From contig NZ_JBAHUR010000014.1 of the NCBI RefSeq assembly GCF_036689815.1, forward strand, positions 36,539 to 100,538: 64,000 nucleotides of DNA. The letters run 5' to 3'. How positions within the stretch are numbered: the stretch's first letter is position 1; every line of letters starts with the position of its first letter. The translations under genes and the position numbers were made by a program. This document shows positions 36,002 to 43,700 of this stretch, piece by piece. The notes under the pieces were generated by a model that was not told the DNA's origin, searched no databases, and worked only from the letters and a program-made list of their open reading frames with translations. The stretch comes from Magnetovibrio sp. PR-2. GTDB lineage: Bacteria; Pseudomonadota; Alphaproteobacteria; Rhodospirillales; Magnetovibrionaceae.

Positions 36002-36546
36002 CCAACTACCCCGTTCCCACAGATGAGCAAATGGCCTTCATCCAAGAACAGTTTGTGCATCTTTCCGCAACACAAGAATTATTGGACGAAGCGAGTGCAG
36101 AGGGTGCAAAGCGCACCATTCCAAGCCAACTTTATGCTTACGCGACAGGCGTTATTCTCTATCCGGATGCTGATTTGGAAATGGCGCTTCGTAAAAGCCC
36201 TGGAATGCGAGCAACGTATCGCCGCATCCTGGACGGAACATCCCTATATGACTTCGGAACGGCGATGGCCGCGAGTGATGGGGATCTTTTGCCCCGGGCT
36301 GGGAAAGGATGTTCTATCCGGTTTGAACGTTCACAAGCCGAAGCAGGCCAATATTACGTCATTATCGAATTGACGGACGATACGGGACATATACCGACTA
36401 AGCTTGTCATTTGTGATGATGAGAACAACTGCCAACAATTTGATGTCCCTCAAGCCCGCCGCGGAATTATTCAATTGCGTGTCCATGACGATCATGAGAT
36501 TTTGGCATTGCTGCGTAATGCCAAAACGGAGGTTCTGTTGCGGTGA
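35998..36546 (+). CDS. Hypothetical cytosolic protein
   Basis: A 182-residue acidic protein with no signal peptide. The C-terminal half is a compact beta-rich segment (RFERSQAEAGQYYVIIELTD, LVICDDENNCQQFDVPQ) that may be a small domain. Nothing recognisable in motifs. It overlaps both neighbours by 4 bp (ATGA upstream, GTGA downstream), so stoichiometric production of the three proteins is likely. Confidence 0.65.
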   Translation: MTNYPVPTDEQMAFIQEQFVHLSATQELLDEASAEGAKRTIPSQLYAYATGVILYPDADLEMALRKSPGMRATYRRILDGTSLYDFGTAMAASDGDLLPRAGKGCSIRFERSQAEAGQYYVIIELTDDTGHIPTKLVICDDENNCQQFDVPQARRGIIQLRVHDDHEILALLRNAKTEVLLR

Positions 36547-37763
36547 ATAAAGTAGCGGTCTATATCGGCACGACAAACGGTCCAGTTCGTATTGAGCAAA
36601 TCACGAATGAGCCAGCCCCCTTGACGGAAGTTTTTAAGGGACGCGACATCACTGCGCTTTCCCCGATCAGTGAAAGCTATGAAAATTTCGTGCGTCCAAG
36701 TCGCCCGGTAGAACGCGCATTCGGTCCCTTTACCCATCCGTCATTTCGTATGGACTTGTCCGATGATATCAAAAGCGGTGAAAGCTGGCGGCTTGCCGTT
36801 TTTGTTGCACATGGATTAAGTCGTTCCTCCAGGCTCGCTCGTCTTGATGAAAATGCTGATCACGTCATTTGGTTAACAGGTCGGGTAAATGCTGACTTTG
36901 AGGTGGATGCTGTCGGGCACATAGAAGAAAAGCTGTGCGCTTCAAAACCTCTATTTGACGAGCTGGAGGAACAGGGCATTCATCCCTCTATTTTCATCCC
37001 TCAAGCCGATGGGTATACCGAACCAGTCCCAGCCAAAATAAAATCTGTGAACAACGTCTTTTCTGTCCTTGATGATTTGGACATCCCACACAATCCCATT
37101 GGTCCCCAAGAAATTGTCATGCCTGATAGGCAACCCGTGGTCACCGTGGTGCAGGAACCGCGCAGGTTTTCTATGGGGACTGTTGTTCTGTTAGGCGGAA
37201 TTTTGGCTTTGTCCGGTTTTGGGGTTTGGGCGGGTTTTTCCATCAATTTTCAGAGCTGGGTTCGTGCGTTGCAACTGGGTTCGGAACAGGCACATGATCC
37301 TGTCCCCGCCCCTGACACCCAAAATAAAAATGAGCCCATAGAACCTAAGCTTAAGAATGAAGTGACGCCGCAGTTGCCGGTGATTGTCATTTACGAACGT
37401 AGAGCACCTGATGGAAGCACATGTGCAGATGTTCAGTTTGGTGGCATAAGCCCACAACTGACGGAAATCGGCAACGACATCAATGGTGCGGCCAACTTAA
37501 GCGCGTCCTCGAATTTCTGTGGTCTCAAGGTCGTATATATGAGTGGGGAGCGCTCAGGTCCCCACACTGGTCGACTGGAAGTTCTCTCTGGTCGGTACGT
37601 TGGTCAACAAGGTCGCCTTCAGGAAGTGCGTTTTGAGGATACTGGCGAATTAGTACTCGATTTGCCAAGGGCAATGGTTGAACCGTTCCATTATCAGCTC
37701 ACATTAGAAAGCTTGGCCGGAGCATCAGCCTCGCTGACACATCAAATACATCATGGCAAGTGA
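36543..37763 (+). CDS. Hypothetical protein with one internal membrane helix
   Basis: A 406-residue protein from GTG 36543, overlapping the previous stop. Residues 1-210 are probably cytosolic; the motif LAVFVAHGLSRSSRLARLDE may be part of an alpha/beta domain. A membrane segment at about 214-238 (MGTVVLLGGILALSGFGVWA) is followed by a proline-rich linker and a periplasmic domain with two Cys (GSTCADVQFG, NFCGLKV). This N-in, C-out layout could link the cytosolic gene products to the CsgG-like periplasmic protein downstream. Confidence 0.65.
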   Translation: MNKVAVYIGTTNGPVRIEQITNEPAPLTEVFKGRDITALSPISESYENFVRPSRPVERAFGPFTHPSFRMDLSDDIKSGESWRLAVFVAHGLSRSSRLARLDENADHVIWLTGRVNADFEVDAVGHIEEKLCASKPLFDELEEQGIHPSIFIPQADGYTEPVPAKIKSVNNVFSVLDDLDIPHNPIGPQEIVMPDRQPVVTVVQEPRRFSMGTVVLLGGILALSGFGVWAGFSINFQSWVRALQLGSEQAHDPVPAPDTQNKNEPIEPKLKNEVTPQLPVIVIYERRAPDGSTCADVQFGGISPQLTEIGNDINGAANLSASSNFCGLKVVYMSGERSGPHTGRLEVLSGRYVGQQGRLQEVRFEDTGELVLDLPRAMVEPFHYQLTLESLAGASASLTHQIHHGK

Positions 37764-37769
37764 GGGGAC

Positions 37770-39341
37770 ATGAGAGAAAACGAAACAAGCGTCTTAACTT
37801 GGAAAAAAACTCATTTAATTCTGTGTGCCCTGGCTTTGACAGTGTTTTCATTTTCTGCGACCGCCAAGGCCTCGATTGATATTGAGCGTAAGCAGGCAAT
37901 AGAACGTATAGCCACTGAAATTCTGAAAGGAATAGAGGCTTCCCAGTCCGTAGTTAGTGGTAGTGATATCTTCGATGCTGCTTCGACATACTACTCACGC
38001 ATCATGGCCCAGGTTCAAAAAAAGAAACCTCGCATCGCTGTCTGGCCATTTAAGAAAGATGAAATCCCAATTTCGAAAGACTTAGCCGATGAACTCAATG
38101 CGGCGGTGCTGGCGAAACTCATTCAAAAATCCCGTGGTCGATACGAGTTTGTCGCGCGGGAGTCTCTCCGGAATATCATTTCAGATATGGAAGCAACAGG
38201 CGCCCTCAATAGAAGTGGAGCCAACCCTGTGGCGGCCCTTATGGAAAGCGCCCAAGACATCAGCATTTTGGTTTCTGGACGATTATCACTTAAAAGAAAA
38301 GACCTAAGTGTTTCCTATAAAGCCATGCGCGTTGACGGAGCAATTGTCGTAGCCGCTACGGATCCAGAAATCATTCATTTGAAGCGTGATGAGCGCAATA
38401 CGGACCGTGCGACCTTATCATTGAATCAAGCCCTAACGGCTGCCGCCAAGAGCCTGGCGGATGACGCTCACGACATGCAGGAATTGCGTTTAGATGGCAT
38501 TCGGTTTGAAACCTCAGGGTTACAGCCTGATTTTGGACGCTTTGCTCTGGACAAACTTTCATCAGAACTTCAAAGGGCGTTTGCCAATGTGGTCTCGGAA
38601 CGTGCTTTAAAAGTACAAAAGGCACGCATCAATTTTAAAGAAATCTCTGGCTCACGCGGCATATCCGTTGATGCCAAAGAACTGCTCACTATCTCCTCTT
38701 CAAATGGTGGCGTGTATCTGCTATCCGGCACCTACTGGGATTTGGGGGATGATCTCGAGTTGCGCGTTTCGCTGAGGGGTAATAGTGGACGCATGTATTC
38801 TTGGTCTGGGCGTATTCGCATGGATAGCGTTTCAGCTTTGCGCATTCACCCGCAGAGCACATTCGGCGATCTCCGTGAAAACGACAACCTTGGCCCCATC
38901 GGCTTTACGTTGACGACCAATAAAGGCGACGACCCAAGTTACAAAATTGGGGAAAAAATGGACTTGGCGATTCGCCTGAGCCGAGATGCATGGGTCTATT
39001 GCTTCTACCAACAGGCTGACGGCAACACGATCCAAATCTTTCCCAATCCACACTTTCTCAACATTTATTCAGAACCGAAACTTGAAGGCCGACATGTGCA
39101 CATCATCCCCGGTGAAACCACCTTCCCATTTGATTTGAAGTTCCAACCACCTCTAGGCGAAGAACTCCTAAAGTGTTTTGCCGTGTCGAAAAATGTAACA
39201 AGCCAGTTGCCCAAAGCGTTACGCGGAATGTCACTGTCGCCATTGCCCCAATCTTTGGCGAGAAAGCTCGCGCATACTTTTCGCGCACTGCCCAATGCAT
39301 CCGTATCTGAGGCCAGTGTGGTGATTACGGTGGTCGAGTGA
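37770..39341 (+). CDS. Exported CsgG/TolB-like protein with DUF4384 domain
   Basis: A 523-residue protein with GAGGGG 5 bases before the ATG and a signal peptide ending at TAKAS. The N-terminal half is a CsgG/FlgO-type alpha/beta domain (KPRIAVWPFKKDEIPISKDL, YEFVARESLRNIISDMEATG, DISILVSGRLSLK), as in FlgO of the flagellar outer ring. The C-terminal half fits DUF4384 (IGEKMDLAIRLSRDAWVYCF then YQQADGNTIQIFPNP), a domain often found with caspases and FGE-like proteins. It is the last gene of the four-gene operon, 6 bp after the previous stop. Confidence 0.7.
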   Translation: MRENETSVLTWKKTHLILCALALTVFSFSATAKASIDIERKQAIERIATEILKGIEASQSVVSGSDIFDAASTYYSRIMAQVQKKKPRIAVWPFKKDEIPISKDLADELNAAVLAKLIQKSRGRYEFVARESLRNIISDMEATGALNRSGANPVAALMESAQDISILVSGRLSLKRKDLSVSYKAMRVDGAIVVAATDPEIIHLKRDERNTDRATLSLNQALTAAAKSLADDAHDMQELRLDGIRFETSGLQPDFGRFALDKLSSELQRAFANVVSERALKVQKARINFKEISGSRGISVDAKELLTISSSNGGVYLLSGTYWDLGDDLELRVSLRGNSGRMYSWSGRIRMDSVSALRIHPQSTFGDLRENDNLGPIGFTLTTNKGDDPSYKIGEKMDLAIRLSRDAWVYCFYQQADGNTIQIFPNPHFLNIYSEPKLEGRHVHIIPGETTFPFDLKFQPPLGEELLKCFAVSKNVTSQLPKALRGMSLSPLPQSLARKLAHTFRALPNASVSEASVVITVVE

Positions 39342-39445
39342 ACCTGACTGTGGTTATGAGGAAGACACCTGTCAGAACTGATAGGTTGACGGCCTTACCC
39401 TGTCTTGGCACCATACAGAGAACTGTTTTGAAGGGATTTTTTTCT

Positions 39446-39526
39446 ATGCGAGCTCTTCATATTGTTCCAGTGAGGCTGCTGTGCATTTTTACAGCATGCG
39501 CCGTGCTGTTTGGCATGGCCTTATAA
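39446..39526 (+). pseudogene. Lipoprotein-like N-terminal fragment in the 39342-39650 gap
   Basis: Twenty-six codons from ATG 39446 read as a signal-like peptide (VRLLCIFTACAVLFG) and stop, so this looks like the remains of a lipoprotein gene. The rest of the 309-bp gap holds the recurrent motif at 39560 and the ribosome-binding site of the next gene. Confidence 0.3.
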
Positions 39527-39559
39527 TTTTTATCGGTTCATGCGGAAAATAGACTTCCC

Positions 39560-39571
39560 TCCTCCATACCC
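39560..39571 (+). promoter_or_regulatory. Recurrent TCCTCCATAYCC motif (copy 7)
   Basis: TCCTCCATACCC, 79 bp upstream of the FliG-like operon (start 39651). It is identical to copy 4 in front of the LuxR-type gene. Confidence 0.45.
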
Positions 39572-39650
39572 CCAGAAATTATGATAGACGGAAGAGTGAA
39601 CCTACACGTATGAACGTTTTCGTCGATATCGTGTAGGTCTGGAGGGCCAT

Positions 39651-41426
39651 ATGCCAAGACAAAACGACACTGATCCCAGCATGGAGGACATCCTCTCTTC
39701 TATCCGCCGCATATTGATGAAGGATGAGTTGGAGCAGGCAACCCCTACTGCACGTATCAAACGCTTCTGGTCACGATTGTTCCCAGGATGCGCCTTTCGC
39801 AAGCAGGCATTGTCGGAACTGCGGGGTATCCGCCAATCTCTCGACCGCGCTGCTGGCGCTGATGATGAAATCGCCGCAGAATGGGAACGTTTGACAGTTC
39901 CTGACACTCCATCGCCTTATCCACCAACGGCAATAAAGCAGGAGCTTCAACGCTTCTCCGACCTCATTCATCAAGCTCATGAAAATGACATGCTGGAGTT
40001 GATCGAGCGGTTGTCACGTGAACGCACAGACGATTATGCACAACAATTATGGCTCTTATTCGACCGTATTCCGGGTGTTGCGATGAAGAAGGCTTTGCAG
40101 GCTTGTGGCAAAGCTCTGCCAGAGCTTTTGGTGGAAATGGCAAAACTTGAATTGGTTAAGGTCGAAATTGTTGCTGAACTTAATGGGCAATTGGATAAGT
40201 TGATTCAAGAACGCTACTGGCTGGATAATCAACCGCAATTTCTCAGCCGCGTACTGCACTTTATCCCCGCATGGGAAGAACGCCGAGCCTGTCTAGAAAA
40301 ATTGCGTCATCGCCAAACGGGTTTACCAAATATCACCCGTGCCATTGAATCCCTGGGCTTCAACTTTGCTGACCTGCAATGGCTACCTAAACACCTAGCA
40401 GCGCCCATCTTGTCTGGATTAAGTGATGATACGTGGTCGTTGGCCTTAGAGGGGGGTGTGAATGAAAACATACTCACATCTGTTTGGCTCGTCCTACCGC
40501 AAGAGCGCCGCGAGAACATCGAACAAAAAATTGAGCAAATGGGTGCCGTTCGTGAAGAGGATGCTCATGCCGCACGCATACGCGTAGTCGAACATGTGCG
40601 CCAATGGATCATAAACGGCGATTTGGTATGGCCGGGACGTCTTTATACGTCGTCATGGGCGTTCGATGCGCAAACTGTTGCCACAGTTTATGGCTTTGGC
40701 TCCGGACGTCTGTTCCGTCACATTGCTTTGGGCGGTGTGTTCTCAAACGATAAAACTCTTTCACAGGAAAATGCTCAGGATGTGATGGGACTAACCATAG
40801 AACACAATCTCGATATCGCCACCTTTGCTGCAAAGACGAGCGAGGACAACTATGCGGACTGGAAGGTCAAACACTGTCAGGCTTGGGGTGTCAGCATGAT
40901 GTTTGACACGGACAAAGCTGTGATCGATGCGTGCCTAGAAAATGAAATGCTGGCTTTACAGGTTTTGCCATCAGATGGTCGAGACATTCCATCCGTAAAA
41001 AGCTTTCCCAAGGAAGCCGTCGCCCCACTCACGCAGCGTGTGCTGAACCAGGACGAGATCGATTCATTGTTAGGCTTTGATGAAACGCTAGGGGACGGGC
41101 TGGCTGTAGGTTTTGCGTGGTCCAATAGCTTGCCGAGTGATATCCGACCCTTCCGTGAAATGGCCAATGCGTTTGGTGCGGCAATTGTCGCTACTTGTGA
41201 TCGCGACTTAACGACCGGATCCGTGGCCAGTGCTCTAGGGCTTGATGATCGAGCCGTGCGGGTCGCCTGCGCCATCAGTCCACACGACTTACCAGCTTTC
41301 GCCGCTGACGTCTTCCGCTCCTGGTGCTGCTGCGTTGCCGTGGTTGAAAGCCTCGACACGCTGGTAACTTGCCATCAAACAGGGACACCTGCAGTTCCAG
41401 TGGTAATGGAACGGATTGTATCATGA
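39651..41426 (+). CDS. Soluble protein with FliG-C-like domain and FliM-type and PopZ-type motifs
   Basis: A 591-residue cytosolic protein. Residues 8-22 read DPSMEDILSSIRRIL, the PopZ/DUF2497 N-terminal helix. Residues about 232-325 resemble the C-terminal domain of the flagellar rotor protein FliG: LNFADLQWLP-type helix, ILSGLSDDTWSLALEGG, QERRENIEQKIEQMGAV and a final helix ARIRVVEHVRQWI. Residues 464-478 are RVLNQDEIDSLLGFD, the N-terminal peptide of FliM/FliN that binds CheY-P in FliM. Other regions are unknown. There is no membrane segment. It starts a four-gene operon with 4-bp overlap to the next gene. Function is not established; a rotor-like scaffold is one possibility. Confidence 0.6.
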   Translation: MPRQNDTDPSMEDILSSIRRILMKDELEQATPTARIKRFWSRLFPGCAFRKQALSELRGIRQSLDRAAGADDEIAAEWERLTVPDTPSPYPPTAIKQELQRFSDLIHQAHENDMLELIERLSRERTDDYAQQLWLLFDRIPGVAMKKALQACGKALPELLVEMAKLELVKVEIVAELNGQLDKLIQERYWLDNQPQFLSRVLHFIPAWEERRACLEKLRHRQTGLPNITRAIESLGFNFADLQWLPKHLAAPILSGLSDDTWSLALEGGVNENILTSVWLVLPQERRENIEQKIEQMGAVREEDAHAARIRVVEHVRQWIINGDLVWPGRLYTSSWAFDAQTVATVYGFGSGRLFRHIALGGVFSNDKTLSQENAQDVMGLTIEHNLDIATFAAKTSEDNYADWKVKHCQAWGVSMMFDTDKAVIDACLENEMLALQVLPSDGRDIPSVKSFPKEAVAPLTQRVLNQDEIDSLLGFDETLGDGLAVGFAWSNSLPSDIRPFREMANAFGAAIVATCDRDLTTGSVASALGLDDRAVRVACAISPHDLPAFAADVFRSWCCCVAVVESLDTLVTCHQTGTPAVPVVMERIVS

Positions 41427-42508
41427 CCGAAAAAACTAACCGAATCGTAGAAAAACTCCTACCCCTGATGGAAGCGGGGGATTGGGATGCTGTGAACATG
41501 GAATTTCGTGATATCGGCACATCTGGCCTTACGGCAGAGGAGGACGCCATGCGTCTTCGCTTACAGGGCATTTCTGCATTTCGCCAAGGCAAAGGCGCAG
41601 AGGCGTTGCATTGGTTTCACGCAGGTGCCAGTCACTACTCCCAAAACGGTGAACTCGCCTTTTCGTTCGGCCAACAGTTGATCTTTTCAGGTTTAGCGCG
41701 GTCCGGTTTTCAAATATGGCGACGAGAGTGTGCTCGGTTTCCGAAGCTTCCGGCTTCATATGCCATGGCACAGTCCCGTTATGCTTATTTGGCAGGGTAT
41801 CCGAAATTGGCGATGAAATACCTGTTGCCCGTGTGGTGGCATGTGTTGAAGCTTGGCATTTCGGACCCAACGTATCTGATCATGCGTGAGTTGCCGATGT
41901 TTGAAACCTTATGGTCTGCCATAGGTGCAATGTGTGAAGAGCTGGAACAACCGGGACGTTTCCGAGTGATGACGGAGGACGCCATTAAGAAGCTAAAGGA
42001 CTTAGACGGCGATCGCTATATGGACTTTTTGGACGTCATGGAAACAGGTAATGCAGACCGCTATGAAGAGGTTCTTCGCACTTATCATCACGAAGGCCAT
42101 ACCCATGGGGGAATGGAGTTGCGGCTCGCTATTCTGAGGGGGCTCAACACCGACGCCTCCAAGGCCAGGGATACTCTTTCTGAAGTATCCCTCCGCCCAG
42201 CACCGTCAGGTCAACAGATGAACCCGGAATACGATTTCCCGTGGTTAGAAGATGTAAGGAACTTGGCTCTGGCCGAGGCGGCGCACCGTATGGGTGATGC
42301 TGATTTGGAACAAACACACCGAGATGCGTTTCTACAGAAACAGGGCTTGTTGATGGAACCCTGGCATGCCTTTGATTTTCGTCTGTTGAAATATCAAGAT
42401 ACCTTGAAAAAGGCCCTGCGGGCCACCTGGAAACGCCCTGACGGCATGACGGACAAAACGTGGGTTGGCTACGTTGCCATTGATGATTGGCCCTACAGTG
42501 TAGAGTGA
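41423..42508 (+). CDS. Hypothetical helical-repeat (TPR-like) protein
   Basis: About 361 residues from ATG 41423, overlapping the previous stop (ATGA). The N-terminal 170 residues look like paired helices of the TPR sort (LRLQGISAFRQGKGAEALHW, ELAFSFGQQLIFSGLARSGF, YAYLAGYPKLAMKYLLPVWW). No enzyme motif was found. Helical-repeat proteins typically hold a complex together, which fits its place between the FliG-like and MotA-like genes. The following gene may start at GTG 42505, overlapping this stop. Confidence 0.6.
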   Translation: MTEKTNRIVEKLLPLMEAGDWDAVNMEFRDIGTSGLTAEEDAMRLRLQGISAFRQGKGAEALHWFHAGASHYSQNGELAFSFGQQLIFSGLARSGFQIWRRECARFPKLPASYAMAQSRYAYLAGYPKLAMKYLLPVWWHVLKLGISDPTYLIMRELPMFETLWSAIGAMCEELEQPGRFRVMTEDAIKKLKDLDGDRYMDFLDVMETGNADRYEEVLRTYHHEGHTHGGMELRLAILRGLNTDASKARDTLSEVSLRPAPSGQQMNPEYDFPWLEDVRNLALAEAAHRMGDADLEQTHRDAFLQKQGLLMEPWHAFDFRLLKYQDTLKKALRATWKRPDGMTDKTWVGYVAIDDWPYSVE

Positions 42509-42525
42509 ATGACGTTGGTGAAATT

Positions 42526-43689
42526 ATGACCTCATACGTTGAAATAGATAAATACGGCATCGATTATTTAGGTTTCTTGCGGAAGCACGATTTACAAGCC
42601 GTATTTGCTCACGGTTGCGATGATGGCTCGCTGTTGAGTAATGAAACTCTGGGTAAGGCATTGTTCTTTGCCCAACCCGTGACAGAAAAGTATGTCTTAT
42701 CTGTCTTAAATCGTATTCGTCGTCCTCAGGTTCAGGCCCTTTTGGAAAAATTGAAAACAAAGGCAGAAGAAACAGATGTCGACTCGCTTGAAATGAGTTT
42801 AGGCAGTGATCAATACATCACCAAAATTCTGCAAAAGGTAGAGCATTGCGCCAATTCTGGTGAAATAGTGATTGAAGCGAATTTGTTCGAGCCAATTGCA
42901 ATCTCCGCCCCTGCAGCCGAAGAGGAAACTGATAGGCAATTCTCACCCCACGGAATCAGTGGTGTTTGTGAGAACGATAATGACGGGCAGCAAGCATTTG
43001 ATGTTCATACGGGAACATCGCAAGACGTTGTTAACTACTGGGCAGGCTTGTCCATGCGCGTTCGCCGTCAGGGCCTAGAGGAACTGGACGGTTTTCTCGA
43101 TTTTGTCGGCGATTCTTATTCTTTGAAGGTTCTGGAAATTGCTTTGGATGATTTTGCTGATACAGAAGTACGGCGCATGGTGGATGGTGAACGTGGCCGT
43201 TACATCTCTGAGTATCGCCACCGTCTGTGTTTGACGCAGACGGCTCTTATCGCGATTGCCGAAAGGGATGATCGGTTTTTATCGGTAGGTGAGGCACCGC
43301 TACCTGATCCAAGTGCACGCATGGATGAAATTGCGAATATTGATGAGCCGCGCATATCTGTTTCTCTCGGAACGGATGAGCATACCCTACACCTGTTGAA
43401 AATGTATCAGATCAATAAGGAACAGGGCGTTCTGGCATTGGAGTCCTATTGCGACAAATATGAAGACCCATTCACGGTTTGGGGCTTAGGTTTGGTGATG
43501 GACGGTTATCACACTGAACAAATTCGCAAAATGCTTTCTCACCGCATTGATGCCTTGGTACGAGACTTTAACGATCGTCTGCGTGTGGTCGAGGAATATA
43601 CGGTGGGCATGCGCAGCAATCGTAACCCACGTATGCTACATGACTTGGCCTGCGCTCATTTACCCCAAACTCCGGCGTTTCCTGATTGA
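42526..43689 (+). CDS. Soluble protein with two MotA cytoplasmic-loop-like domains
   Basis: About 387 residues from ATG 42526 (GGTGA upstream); GTG 42505 is an alternative that overlaps the previous gene. No membrane helix is present. Residues about 294-352, with NKEQGVLALESY, EDPFTVWGLGLVMDG and TEQIRKMLSHRIDAL, follow the pattern of the MotA/PomA loop (ARREGLLALE, GLxMxVDG, xxIRxIMxxEVEAM), the part that contacts FliG in the motor. Residues about 173-235 (RVRRQGLEELDGFL, LEIALDDFADTEVRRMV) are a second, weaker copy. A stator loop without its channel is unusual; pairing with FliG-like proteins in the same operon supports a retained contact. Confidence 0.6.
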   Translation: MTSYVEIDKYGIDYLGFLRKHDLQAVFAHGCDDGSLLSNETLGKALFFAQPVTEKYVLSVLNRIRRPQVQALLEKLKTKAEETDVDSLEMSLGSDQYITKILQKVEHCANSGEIVIEANLFEPIAISAPAAEEETDRQFSPHGISGVCENDNDGQQAFDVHTGTSQDVVNYWAGLSMRVRRQGLEELDGFLDFVGDSYSLKVLEIALDDFADTEVRRMVDGERGRYISEYRHRLCLTQTALIAIAERDDRFLSVGEAPLPDPSARMDEIANIDEPRISVSLGTDEHTLHLLKMYQINKEQGVLALESYCDKYEDPFTVWGLGLVMDGYHTEQIRKMLSHRIDALVRDFNDRLRVVEEYTVGMRSNRNPRMLHDLACAHLPQTPAFPD

Positions 43690-43700
43690 GGACGAGAGTG

